64,000 bases of DNA from Steromphala cineraria (taxonomy: Eukaryota > Mollusca > Gastropoda > Trochida > Trochidae), in the NCBI GenBank assembly GCA_916613615.1, contig OU744728.1, positions 32,069,950 to 32,133,949 on the forward strand, in the 5' to 3' direction. A program made the position numbers and the translations under genes. Positions 26,601 to 39,480 of the stretch are shown here, piece by piece (the first letter of the stretch is position 1; every line of letters starts with the position of its first letter). The notes under the pieces are model-generated. The model did not search any database and was not told the DNA's origin. It saw nothing but the letters and a program-made list of their open reading frames with translations.

Positions 26601-29600
26601 GAAATTGATTTCAAGAAAGTGTTATTTTGCCCCTGGGGTCACCTCTAGGGGTTGGGTGCTTATAAGGTTATGCAGTGTTTTCCAGGCATTTTGGACTAAA
26701 ACGGTCAACTTTGAATTTCTGATTAAAAACTAGCAGAAGTTGTTGCTAATGGTCCCCGGAACCAATACCGATCGACAGAAATTGATTTCAAGAAATTGTT
26801 ATTTTGCCCCTGGGGTCACCTCTAGGGGTGGGGTGCTTATAAGGTTATGCAGTGTTTTCCAGGCATTTTGGACTAAAAAGGTCAACTTCGAATTTCTGAT
26901 TAAAAACTAGCAGAAGTTGTTGCTAATGCTCCCCGGAACCAGTTCTATCGACAGAAATTGATTTCAAGAAAGTGTTATTTTGCCCCTGGGGTCACCTCTA
27001 GGGGTGGGGTGCTTATAAGGTTATGCAGTGTTTTCCAGGCATTTTGGACTAAAAAGGTCAACTTCGAATTTCTGATTAAAAACTAGCAGAAGTTGTTGCT
27101 AATGGTCCCCTGAACAAATACCGATCGACAGAAATTGATTTCAAGAAAGTGTTATTTTGCCCCTGGGGTCACCTCTAGGGATGGGGTGCTTATAAGGTAA
27201 TGCAGTGTTTTCCAGGCATTTTGGACTAAAACGGTCAACTTCGAATTTCTCATTAAAAACTAGCAGAAGTTGTTGCTAATGGTCCCCTGAACCAATACCG
27301 ATCGACAGAAATTGATTTCAAGAAAGTGTTATTTTGCCCCTGGGGTCACTTCTAGGGGTGGGGTGCTTATAAGTTTATGCAGTGTTTTCCAGGCATTTTG
27401 GACTAAAAAGGTCAACTTCGAATTTCTGATTAAAAACTAGCAGAAGTTGTTGCTAATGGTCCCCGGAACCAATACCGATCGACAGAAATTGATTTCAAGA
27501 AAGTGTTATTTTGCCCCTGGGGTCACCTCTAGGGATGGGGTGCTTATAAGGTAATGCAGTGTTTTCCAGGCATTTTGGACTTAAAAGGTCAACCTCGAAT
27601 TTCTGATTAAAAACTAGCAGAAGTTGTTGCTAATGGTCCCCGGAACCGATACCGATCGACAGAAATTGATTTCAAGAAAGTGTTATTTTGCCCCTGGGGT
27701 CACCTCTAGGGGTGGGGTGCTTATAAGGTTATGCAGTGTTTTCCAGGCATTTTGGACTAAAAAGGTCAACTTCGAATTTCTCATTAAAAACTAGCAGAAG
27801 TTGTTGCAAATGGTCCCCGGAACCAATACCGATCGACAGAAATTGAGAAATTGTTATTTTGCCCCTGGGGGCACCTCTAGGGGTGGGGTGCTTATAAGGT
27901 TATGCAGTGTTTTCCAGGCATTTTGGACTAAAAAGGTCAACTTCGAATTTCTGATTAAAAACTAGCAGAAGTTGTTGCTTATGGTCCCCGGAACCAATAC
28001 CGATCGACAGAAATTGAGAAATTGTTATTTTGCCCCTGGGGTCACCTCTAGGGGTGGGATGCTTATAAGGTTATACAGTGTTTTCCAGGCATTTTGGACT
28101 AAAAAGGTCAACTTCGAATTTCTGATTAAAAACTAGCAGAAGTTGTTGCTAATGGTCCACGGAACCAATACCTATCGACAGAAATTGATTTCAAGAAATT
28201 GTTATTTTGCCCCTGGGGTCACCTCTAGGGTGGGATGCTTATAAGTTTATGCAGTGTTTTCCAGGCATTTTGGACTAAAAAGGTCAACTTCGAATTTCTG
28301 ATTAAAAATTAGCAGAAGTTGTTGCTAATGGTCCCCGGAACCAATACCGATCGACAGAAATTGATTTCAAGAAAGTGTTATTTTGTCCCTGGGGTCACCT
28401 CTAGGGGTGGGGTGCATATAAGGTTATGCAGTGTTTTCCAAGCATTTTGGACTAAAACGGTCAACTTCGAATTTCTGATTAAAAACTAGCAGAAGTTGTT
28501 GCTAATGGTCCCCGGAACCAATACCGATCGACAGAAATTGATTTCAAGAAAGTGTTATTTTGCCCCTGGGGTCACCTCTAGGGATGGGGTGCTTATAAGG
28601 TAATGCAGTGTTTTCCAGGCATTTTGGACTAAAAAGGTCAACCTCGAATTTCTGATTAAAAACTAGCAGAAGTTGTTGCTAATGGTCCCAGGAACCGATA
28701 CCGATCGACAGAAATTGATTTCAAGAAAGTGTTATTTTGCCCCTGGGGTCACCTCTAGGGGTGGGGTGCTTATAAGGTAATGCAGTGTTTTCCAGGCATT
28801 TTGGACTAAAAAGGTCAACTTCGAATTTCTCATTAAAAACTAGCAGAAGTTGTTGCAAATGGTCCCCGGAACCAATACCGATCGACAGAAATTGAGAAAT
28901 TGTTATTTTGCCCCTGGGGGCACCTCTAGGGGTGGGGTGCTTATAAGGTTATGCAGTGTTTTCCAAGCATTTTGGACTAAAACGGTCAACTTCGAATTTC
29001 TGATTAAAAACTAGCAGAAGTTGTTGCTAATGGTCCCGGAACCAATACCGATCGACAGAAATTGATTTCAAGAAATTGTTATTTTGCCCCTGGGGTCACC
29101 TCTAGGGGTGGGGTGCTTATAAGGTTATGCAGTGTTTTCCAGGCATTTTGGACTAAAAAGTTCAACTTCGAATTTCTGATTAAAAACTAGCAGAAGTTGT
29201 TGCTAATGGTCCCCGGAACCAATACCGATCGACAGAAATTGAGAAATTGTTATTTTGCCCCTGGGGTCACCTCTAGGGGTGGGATGCTTATAAGGTTATA
29301 CAGTGTTTTCCAGGCATTTTGGACTAAAAAGGTCAACTTCGAATTTCTGATTAAAAACTAGCAGAAGTTGTTGCTAATGGTCCACGGAACCAATACCTAT
29401 CGACAGAAATTGATTTCAAGAAAGTGTTATTTTGCCCCTGGGGTCACCTCTAGGGGTTGGGTGCTTATAAGGTTATGCAGTGTTTTCCAGGCATTTTGGA
29501 CTAAAACGGTCAACTTTGAATTTCTGATTAAAAACTAGCAGAAGTTGTTGCTAATGGTCCCCGGAACCAATACCGATCGACAGAAATTGATTTCAAGAAA

Positions 29601-31720
29601 TTGTTATTTTTCCCGTGGGGTCACCTCTAGGGGTGGGGTGCTTATAAGGTTATGCAGTGTTTTCCAGGCATTTTGGACTAAAAAGGTCAACTTCGAATTT
29701 CTGATTAAAAACTAGCAGAAGTTGTTGCTAATGGTCCACGGAACCAATACTGATCGACAGAAATTGATTTCAAGAAAGTGTTATTTTGCCCCTGGGGTCA
29801 CCTCTAGGGATGGGGTGCTTATAAGTTTATGCAGTGTTTTCCAGGCATTTTGGACTAAAACGGTCAACTTCGAATTTCTCATTAAAAACTAGCAGAAGTT
29901 GTTGCTAATGGTCCCCTGAACCAATACCGATCGACAGAAATTGATTTCAAGAAAGTGTTATTTTGCCCCTGGGGTCACCTCTAGGGGTGGGGTGCTTATA
30001 AGGTTATGCAGTGTTTTCCAGGCATTTTGGACTAAAAAGGTCAACTTCGAATTTCTGATTAAAAACTAGCAGAAGTTGTTGCTAATGGTCCCCGGAACCA
30101 ATACCGATCGACAGAAATTGAGAAATTGTTATTTTGCCCCTGGGGTCACCTCTAGGGGTGGGATGCTTATAAGGTTATACAGTGTTTTCCAGGCATTTTG
30201 GACTAAAAAGGTCAACTTCGAATTTCTGATTAAAAACTAGCAGAAGTTGTTGCTAATGGTCCACGGAACCAATACCTATCGACAGAAATTGATTTCAAGA
30301 AAGTGTTATTTTGCCCCTGGGGTCACCTCTAGGGGTTGGGTGCTTATAAGGTTATGCAGTGTTTTCCAGGCATTTTGGACTAAAACGGTCAACTTTGAAT
30401 TTCTGATTAAAAACTAGCAGAAGTTGTTGCTAATGGTCCCCGGAACCAATACCGATCGACAGAAATTGATTTCAAGAAATTGTTATTTTGCCCGTGGGGT
30501 CACCTCTAGGGGTGGGGTGCTTATAAGGTTATGCAGTGTTTTCCAGGCATTTTGGACTAAAAAGGTCAACTTCGAATTTCTGATTAAAAACTAGCAGAAG
30601 TTGTTGCTAATGGTCCCCGGAACCAATACTGATCGACAGAAATTGATTTCAAGAAAGTGTTATTTTGCCCCTGGGGTCACCTCTAGGGATGGGGTGCTTA
30701 TAAGGTAATGCAGTGTTTTCCAGGCATTTTGGACTAAAACGGTCAACTTCGAATTTCTCATTAAAAACTAGCAGAAGTTGTTGCTAATGGTCCCCTGAAC
30801 CAATACCGATCGACAGAAATTGATTTCAAGAAAGTGTTATTTTGCCCCTGGGGTCACTTCTAGGGGTGGGGTGCTTATAAGTTTATGCAGTGTTTTCCAG
30901 GCATTTTGGACTAAAAAGGTCAACTTCGAATTTCTGATTAAAAACTAGCAGAAGTTGTTGCTAATGGTCCCCGGAACCAATACCGATCGACAGAAATTGA
31001 TTTCAAGAAAGTGTTATTTTGCCCCTGGGGTCACCTCTAGGGATGGGTTGCTTATAAGGTAATGCAGTGTTTTCCAGGCATTTTGGACTAAAAAGGTCAA
31101 CCTCGAATTTCTGATTAAAAACTAGCAGAAGTTGTTGCTAATGGTCCCCGGAACCGATACCGATCGACAGAAATTGATTTCAAGAAAGTGTTATTTTGCC
31201 CCTGGGGTCATCTCTAGGGGTGGGGTGCTTATAAGGTTATGCAGTGTTTTCCAGGCATTTTGGACTAAAAAGGTCAACTTCGAATTTCTGATTAAAAACT
31301 AGCAGAAGTTGTTGCAAATGGTCCCCGGAACCAATACCGATCGACAGAAATTGATTTCAAGAAAGTGTTATTTTGCCCCTGGGGGCACCTCTAGGGGTGG
31401 GGTGCTTATAAGGTTATGCAGTGTTTTCCAGGCATTTTGGACTAAAAAGGTCAACTTCGAATTTCTGATTAAAAACTAGCAGAAGTTGTTGCTTATGGTC
31501 CCCGGAACCAATACCGATCGACAGAAATTGAGAAATTGTTATTTTCCCCTGGGGTCACCTCTAGGGGTGGGATGCTTATAAGGTTATACAGCGTTTTCCA
31601 GGCATTTTGGACTAAAAAGGTCAACTTCGAATTTCTGATTAAAAACTAGCAGAAGTTGTTGCTAATGGTCCACGGAACCAATACCTATCGACAGAAATTG
31701 ATTTCAAGAAATTGTTATTT
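23620..31720 (+). repeat. 3,508-bp (20-monomer) higher-order repeat, about 2.3 copies
   Basis: Marks repeat at exactly 3,508 bp: GGACTTAAAAGG (ACTT at 24071 and 27579), GCTTATGG (24469 and 27977) and a 2-base-short CTAGGGTGGGATGC (24.72 and 28.23 kb). A third partial copy carries GCTTATGG at 31491, shifted by +6 because one 171-bp monomer there is 177 bp. Copies 1 and 2 are not simply collinear. GTGCTTATAAGTTTATG at 26131 and 29815 is 3,684 bp apart, so copy 2 has an extra monomer near 29.6 kb and copy 1 has a compensating extra one near 27.0 kb. The third copy stops at about 31.72 kb. Confidence 0.85.
26900..27080 (+). repeat. Locally scrambled monomer
   Basis: In the monomer starting near 26,908 the usual GGTCCCCGGAACCAATACCG is replaced by GCTCCCCGGAACCAGTTCTA, joined directly to TCGACAG. 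There are clustered substitutions and a net loss of one base within about 20 bp, while the rest of the monomer is standard. A related AGTTCCGATCG variant occurs at about 33,628. A single error event or small patch is more likely than independent mutations, but this is inferred. Confidence 0.7.
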
Positions 31721-31980
31721 TGCATTTTTGGGGTCACCTCTAGGGATGGGATGCTTATAAGGTTATACAGTGTTTTCCAGGCATTTTGGACTAAAAAGGT
31801 CAACTTCGAATTTCTGATTAAAAACTAGCAGAAGTTGTTGCTAATGGTCCCCGGAACCAATACTGATCGACAGAAATTGATTTCAAGAAAGTGTTATTTT
31901 GCCCCTGGGGTCACCTCTAGGGATGGGGTGCTTATAAGGTAATGCAGTGTTTTCCAGGCATTTTTGGACTAAAAAGGTCA
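31640..31980 (+). repeat. Junction monomer with a GCATTTTTGG scar
   Basis: At 31721-31730 the expected TGCCCCTGGGG reads TGCATTTTTGGGG, a net gain of 2 bases. The inserted text resembles the GGCATTTTGG found about 55 bp further along every monomer. This is the point where similarity to the 3,508-bp unit stops. A second unusual gain of one T (GGCATTTTTGGACT) follows at about 31,960. The scar is consistent with a short template switch during repair or replication, or with a sequencing or assembly error at a difficult site. Confidence 0.7.
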
Positions 31981-34900
31981 ACCTCGAATTTCTGATTAAA
32001 AACTAGCAGAAGTTGTTGCTAATGGTCCCAGGAACCGATACCGATCGACAGAAATTGATTTCAAGAAAGTGTTATTTTGCCCCTGGGGTCACCTCTAGGG
32101 GTGGGGTGCTTATAAGGTTATGCAGTGTTTTCCAGGCATTTTGGACTAAAAAGGTCAACTTCGAATTTCTCATTAAAAACTAGCAGAAGTTGTTGCTAAT
32201 GGTCCCCTGAACCAATACCGATCGACAGAAATTGATTTCAAGAAAGTGTTATTTTGCCCCTGGGGTCACTTCTAGGGGTGGTGTGCTTATAAGTTTATGC
32301 AGTGTTTTCCAGGCATTTTGGACTAAAAAGGTCAACTTCGAATTTCTGATTAAAAACTAGCAGAAGTTGTTGCTAATGGTCCCCGGAACCAATACCGATC
32401 GACAGAAATTGATTTCAAGAAAGTGTTATTTTGTCCCTGGGATCACCTCTAGGGGTGGGGTGCATATAAGGTTATGCAGTGTTTTCAAATCATTTTGGAC
32501 TAAAACGGTCAACTTCGAATTTCTGATTAAAAACTAGCAGAAGTTGTTGCTAATGGTCCCCGGAACCAATACCGATCGACAGAAATTGATTTCAAGAAAG
32601 TGTTATGTTGCCCCTGGGGTCACCTCTAGGGGTGGGGTGCTTATAAGGTTATGCAGTGTTTTCCAGGCATTTTGGACTAAAACGGTCAACTTCGAATTTC
32701 TGATTAAAAACTAGCAGAAGTTGTTGCTAATGGTCCCCGGAACCAATACCGATCGACAGAAATTGATTTCAAGAAAGTGTTATTTTGCCCCTGGGGTCAC
32801 CTCTAGGGGTGGGGTGCTTATAAGGTTATGCAGTGTTTTCCAGGCATTTTAGACTAAAAAGAACAACCTCGAATTTCTGATTCAAAACTAGCAGAAGTTG
32901 TTGCTAATGGTCCCCGGAACCAATACCGATCAACAGAAATTGATTTCAAGAAAGTGTTATTTTGCCCCTGGGGTCACTTCTAGGGGTGAGGTGCTTATAA
33001 GTTTATACAGTGTTTTTCAGGCATTTTGGACTAAAAAGGTCAACTTCGAATTTCTGATTAAAAACTAGCAGAAGTTGTTGCTAATGGTCCCCGGAACCAA
33101 TACCGATCGACAGAAATTGATTTCAAGAAAGTGTTATTTTGCCCCTGGGATCACCTCTAGGGGTGGGGTGCTTATTAGGTTATGCAGTGTTTTCCAGGCA
33201 TTTTGGACTAAAAAGGTCAACCTCGAATTTCTGATTAAAATCTAGCAGAAGTTGTTGCTAATGGTCCCCGGAACCAATACCGATCGACAGAAATTGATTT
33301 CAAGAAAGTGTTAATTTACCCCTGGGGTCACCTCTAGGGGTGGGGTGCTTATAAGGTTATGCAGTGTTTTCCAGGCATTTTGGACTAAAAAGGTCAACTT
33401 CGAATTTCTGATTAAAATCTAGCAGAAGTTGTTGCTAATGGTCCCCGGAACCAATACCGATCGACAGAAATTGATTTCAAGAAAGTGTTATTTTGCCCCT
33501 GGGGTCACCTCTAGGGGTGGGGTGCTTCTAAGGTTATGCAGTGTTTTCCAGGCATTTTGGACTAAAAAGGGCAAATTCGATTTTCTGATTAAAACTAGCA
33601 GAAGTTGTTGCTAATGGTCCCCGGAACCAGTTCCGATCGACAGAAATTGATTTCAAGAAAGTGTTATTTTGCCCCTGGGATCACCTCTAGGGGTGGGGTG
33701 CTTATTAGGTTATGCAGTGTTTTCCAGGCATTTTGGACTAAAAAGGTCAACTTCGAATTTCTGATTAAAAACTAGCAGAAGTTGTTGCTAATGGTCCCTG
33801 GACAAATACCGATTGACAGAAATTGATTTCAAGAAAGTGTTATTTTGCCCCTGGGGTCACATCTTGGGTGGGGTGCTTATAAGGTTATGCAGTGTTTTCC
33901 AGTCATTTTGGGCTAAAAAGGTCAACCTCGAATTTCTGATTAAAAACTAGCAGAAGTTGTTGCTTATGGTCCCCGGAACCAATACCGATCGACAGAAATT
34001 GATTTCAAGAAAGTGTTATTTTCCCCCTGGGGTCACCTCTAGGGGTGGGGTGCTTATATGGTTATGCAGTGTTTTCCAGGCATTTTGGACTAAAAAGGTC
34101 AACTTCGAATTTCTGATTAAAAACTAGCAGAAGTTGTTGCTAATGGTCCCCGGAACCAGTACCGATCAACAGAAATTGATTTCAAGAAAGTGTTATTTTG
34201 CCCCTGGTGTCACTTCTAGGAGTGGGGTGCTTATAAGTTTATACAGTGTTTTCCAGGCATTTTGGACTAAAAAGGTCAACTTCGAATTTCTGATTAAAAA
34301 CTAGTAGAAGTTGTTGCTAATGGTCCCCTGAACCAATACCGATCGACAGAAATTGATTTCAAGAAAGTGTTAATTTACCCCTGGGGTCACCTCTAGGGGT
34401 GGGGTGCTTATAAGGTTATGCAGTGTTTTCCAGGCATTTTGGACTAAAAAGGTCAACTTCGAATTTCTGATTAAAAACTAGCAGAAGTTGTTGCTAATGG
34501 TCCCCGGAACCAATACCGATTGACAGAAATTGATTTCAAGAAAGTGTTATTTTGCCCCTGGGGTCACCTCTATGGGTGGGGTGCTTATAAGGTTATGCAG
34601 TGTTTTCCAGGCATTTTGGACTAAAAAGAACAACCTCGAATTTCTGATTCAAAACTAGCAGAAGTTGTTGCTAATGGTCCCCGGAACCAATACCGATCGA
34701 CAGAAATTGATTTCAAGAAAGTGTTATTTTGCCCCTGGGGTCACTTCTAGGGGTGGGGTGCTTATAAGTTTATACAGTGTTTTTCAGGCATTTTGGACTT
34801 AAAAGGTCAACTTCGAATTTCTGATTAAAAACTAGCAGAAGTTGTTGCTAATGGTCCCCTGGACAAATACCGATCGACAGAAATTGATTTCAAGAAAGTG

Positions 34901-34999
34901 TTATTTTGCCCGTGGGGTCACCTCTAGGAGTGCGATGCTTATAAGGTTATGCAGTGTTTTCCAGACATTTTGGACTAAAAAGGTCAACTTCGAATTTCT

Positions 35000-37900
35000 G
35001 ATTAAAAACTAGCAGAAGTTGTTGCTAATGGTCCCCGGAACCAATACCGATTGACAGAAATTGATTTCAAGAAAGTGTTATTTTGCCCCTGGGGTCACCT
35101 CTTGGGTGGGGTGCTTATAAGGTTATGCAGTGTTTTCCAGTCATTTTGGACTAAAAAGGTCAACCTCGAATTTCTGATTAAAAACTAGCAGAAGTTGTTG
35201 CTTATGGTCCCCGGAACCAATACCGATCGACAATCATTGATTTCAAGAAAGTGTTATTTTGACCCTGGGATCACCTCTAGGGGTGGGGTGCTTATTAGGT
35301 TATGCAGTGTTTTCCAGGCATTTTGGACTAAAAAGGTCAACTTCGAATTTCTGATTAAAAACTAGCAGAAGTTGTTGCTAATGGTCCCCTGGACAAATAC
35401 CGATCGACAGAAATTGATTTCAAGAAAGTGTTATTTTGCCCGTGGGGTCACCTCTAGGAGTGGGATGCTTATAAGGTTATGCAGTGTTTTCCAGTCATTT
35501 TGGACTAAAAAGGTCAACTTCGAATTTCTGATTAAAAACTAGCAGAAGTTGTTGCTAATGGTCCCCGGAACCAATACCGATTGACAGAAATTGATTTCAA
35601 GAAAGTGTTATTTTGCCCCTGGGGTCACCTCTAGGGGTGGGGTGCTTATATGGTTATGCAGTGTTTTCCAGGCATTTTGGACTAAAAAGGTCAACTTCGA
35701 ATTTCTGGTTAAAATCTAGCAGAAGTTGTTGCTAATTGTCCCCGGAACCAATACCGATCGACAGAAATTGATTTCAAGAAAGTGATATTTTGCCCCTGGG
35801 GTCACCTCTAGGGGTGGGGTGCTTATAAGGTTATGCAGTGTTTTCCAGGCATTTTGGACTAAAAAGGTCAACTTCGAATTTCTGATTAAAAACTAGCAGA
35901 AGTTGTTGCTAATGGTCCCCGGAACCAGTACCGATCGACAGAAATTGATTTCAAGAAAGTGTTATTTTGCCCCTGGGATCACCTCTAGGGGTGGGGTGCT
36001 TATTAGGTTATGCAGTGTTTTCCAGGCATTTTGGACTAAAAAGGTCAACCTCAAATTTCTGATTAAAAACTAGCAGAAGTTGTTGCTAATGGTCCCCGGA
36101 ACCAATACCGATCGACAGAAATTGATTTCAAGAAAGTGTTATTTTGCCCCTGGGGTCACTTCTAGGGGTGGGGTGCTTATAAGTTTATGCAGTGTTTTCC
36201 AGGCATTTTGGACTAAAAAGGTCAACTTCGAATTTCTGATTAAAAACTAGCAGAAGTTGTTGCTAATGGTCCCCTGGACAAATACCGATCGACAGAAATT
36301 GATTTCAAGAAAGTGTTATTTTGCCCGTGGGGTCACCTCTAGGAGTGGGATGCTTATAAGGTTATGCAGTGTTTTCCAGGCATTTTGGACTAAAAAGGTC
36401 AACTTCGAATTTCTGATTAAAAACTAGCAGAAGTTGTTGCTAATGGTCCCCGGAACCAATACCGATTGACAGAAATTGATTTCAAGAAAGTGTTATTTTG
36501 CCCCTGGGGTCACCTCTAGGCGTGGGGTGCTAATAAGGTTATGCAGTGTTTTCCAGGCATTTTGGACTAAAAAGGTCAACTTCGAATTTCTGATTAAAAA
36601 CTAGCAGAAGTTGTTGCTAATGGTCCCCTGAACAAATACCGATCGACAGAAATTGATTTCAAGAAAGTGTTATTTTGCCCCTGGGGTCACCTCTAGGGGT
36701 GGGGTGCTTATATGGTTATGCAGTGTTTTCCAGGCATTTTGGACTAAAAAGGTCAACTTGAATTTCTGATTAAAAACTAGCAGAAGTTGTTGCTAATGGT
36801 CCCCGGAACCAATACCGATTGACAGAAATTGATTTCAAGAAAGTGTTATTTTGCCCCTGGGGTCACCTCTAGGCGTGGGGTGCTTATAAGGTTATGCAGT
36901 GTTTTCGAGGCATTTTGGACTAAAAAGGTCAACTTCGAATTTCTGATTAAAAACTAGCAGAAGTTGTTGCTAATGGTCCCCGGAACCAATACCGATCGAC
37001 AGAAATTGATTTCAAGAAAGTGTTATTTTGCCCCTGGGGTCACCCCTAGGGGTGGGGTGCTTATAAGTTTATGCAGTGTTTTCCAGGCATTTTGGACTAA
37101 AAAGGTCAACTTCGAATTTCTGATTAAAAACTAGCAGAAGTTGTTGCTAATGGTCCCCAGAACCAATACCGATCGACAGAAATTGATTTCAAGAAAGTGT
37201 TATTTTGCCCCTGGGGTCACCTCTAGGGGTGGGGTGCTTATAAGGTTATGCAGTGTTTTCCAGGCATTTTGGACTAAAAAGGTCAACTTCGAATTTCTGA
37301 TTAAAAACTAGCAGAAGTTGTTGCTAATGGTCCCCTGAACAAATACCGATCGACAGAAATTGATTTCAAGAAAGTGTTATTTTGCCCCTGGGGTCACCTC
37401 TAGGGGTGTGGTGCTGATATGTTTATGCAGTGTTTTCCAGGCATTTTGGACTAAAAAGGTCAACTTCGAATTTCTGATTAAAAACTAGCAGAAGTTGTTG
37501 CTAATGGTCCCCGGAACCAATACCGATTGACAGAAATTGATTTCAAGAAAGTGTTATTTTGCCCCTGGGGTCACCTCTAGGCGTGGGGTGCTTATAAGGG
37601 TATGCAGTGTTTTCGAGGCATTTTGGACTAAAAAGGTCAACTTCGAATTTCTGATTAAAAACTAGCAGAAGTTGTTGCTAATGGTCACCGGAACCAATAC
37701 CGATCGACAGAAATTGATTTCAAGAAAGTGTTATTTTGACCCTGGGGTCACCTCTAGGGGTGGGGTGCTTATATGGTTATGCAGTGTTTTCCAGGCATTT
37801 TGGACTAAAAAGGTCAACTTCGAATTTCTGATTAAAACTAGCAGAAGTTGTTGCTAATGGTCCCCGGAACCAGTACCGATCGACAGAAATTGATTTCAAG

Positions 37901-39480
37901 AAAGTGTTATTTTGCCCCTGGGATCACCTCTAGGGGTGGGGTGCTTATTAGGTTATGCAGTGTTTTCCAGGCATTTTGGACTTAAAAGGTCAACTTCGAA
38001 TTTCTGATTAAAAACTAGCAGAAGTTGTTGCTAATGGTCCCCTGGACAAATACCGATCGACAGAAATTGATTTCAAGAAAGTGTTATTTTGCTCGTGGGG
38101 TCACCTCTAGGAGTGCGATGCTTATAAGGTTATGCAGTGTTTTCCAGGCATTTTGGACTAAAAAGGTCAACTTCGAATTTCTGATTAAAAACTAGCAGAA
38201 GTTGTTGCTAATGGTCCCCGGAACCAATACCGATTGACAGAAATTGATTTCAAGAAAGTGTTATTTTGCCCCTGGGGTCACCTCTTGGGTGGGGTGCTTA
38301 TAAGGTTATGCAGTGTTTTCCAGTCATTTTGGACTAAAAAGGTCAACCTCGAATTTCTGATTAAAAACTAGCAGAAGTTGTTGCTTATGGTCCCCGGAAC
38401 CAATACCGATCGACAGAAATTGATTTCAAGAAAGTGTTATTTTGCCCCTGGGGTCACCTCTAGGCGTGGGGTGCTTATAAGAGTATGCAGTGTTTTCGAG
38501 GCATTTTGGACTAAAAAGGTCAACTTCGAATTTCTGATTAAAAACTAGCAGAAGTTGTTGCTAATGGTCACCGGAACCAATACCGATCGACAGAAATTGA
38601 TTTCAAGAAAGTGTTATTTTGCCCGTGGGGTCACCTCTAGGAGTGGGATGCTTATAAGGTTATGCAGTGTTTTCCAGGCATTTTGGACTAAAAAGGTCAA
38701 CTTCGAATTTCTGATTAAAAACTAGCAGAAGTTGTTGCTAATGGTCCCCGGAACCAATACCGATTGACAGAAATTGATTTCAAGAAAGTGTTATTTTGCC
38801 CCTGGGGTCACCTCTAGGGGTGGGGTGCTTATATGGTTATGCAGTGTTTTCCAGGCATTTTGGACTAAAAATGTCAACTTCGAATTTCTGGTTAAAATCT
38901 AGCAGAAGTTGTTGCTAATTGTCCCCGGAACCAATACCGATCGACAGAAATTGATTTCAAGAAAGTGTTATTTTGCCCCTGGGATCACCTCTAGGGGTGG
39001 GGTGCTTATTAGGTTATGCAGTGTTTTCCAGGCATTTTGGACTAAAAAGGTCAACCTCAAATTTCTGATTAAAAACTAGCAGAAGTTGTTGCTAATGGTC
39101 CCCGGAACCAATACCGATCGACAGAAATTGATTTCAAGAAAGTGTTATTTTGCCCCTGGGGTCACTTCTAGGGGTGGGGTGCTTATAAGTTTATGCAGTG
39201 TTTTCCAGGCATTTTGGACTAAAAAGGTCAACTTCGAATTTCTGATTAAAAACTAGCAGAAGTTGTTGCTAATGGTCCCCTGGACAAATACCGATCGACA
39301 GAAATTGATTTCAAGAAAGTGTTATTTTGCCCGTGGGGTCACCTCTAGGAGTGGGATGCTTATAAGGTTATGCAGTGTTTTCCAGGCATTTTGGACTAAA
39401 AAGGTCAACTTCGAATTTCTGATTAAAAACTAGCAGAAGTTGTTGCTAATGGTCCCCGGAACCAATACCGATTGACAGAA
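35000..39480 (+). repeat. 3,183-bp (18-monomer) repeat relationship inside subdomain C
   Basis: CTTGGGTGGGG at 35101 and 38284, and the rare GCTAATTGTCC at 35731 and 38914, are both 3,183 bp apart (18 x 177 less 3). About 35.0-36.6 kb therefore corresponds to about 38.2-39.5 kb. The later members of the same series are spaced by 2,829 bp, so the unit changed from 18 to 16 monomers between successive amplifications, or an exchange occurred between out-of-register copies. Confidence 0.75.

Larger units (their letters stand above)
10400..32530 (+). repeat. Array subdomain B (four-monomer cassette, many 171-bp monomers)
   Basis: A recurring ordered cassette marks this block. T1 carries ACTGATCG, CTAGGGATGGGG and AGGTAATGC. 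T2 carries CAGGAACCGATACC. T3 carries CCCTGAACC, CACTTCTAGG and AAGTTTATGC. T4 carries TTTTGTCCCTGG, GTGCATATAAGG and TTCCAAGC. It occurs in order at about 11.28-11.95, 12.69-13.36 and 31.85-32.52 kb, and in altered form elsewhere. Other block markers are GGGGGCACC on 171-bp monomers, and TCCACGG or TCCATGG linked to ACCTATCG and GGGTTGGGTGC. No interruption by other DNA was seen. After about 32.5 kb these markers fade. Confidence 0.75.

Noticed and set aside
37672..37857. 61-62 codon open frames at 33429, 37672, 40501, 43925, 45016 (+) and 22640 (-)
   Set aside because: All are single monomers in the 59-codon frame extended by a 1-bp deletion or, at 43925, by the 83-bp deletion junction. The minus-strand one is likewise monomer sequence. 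They recur at HOR spacings.
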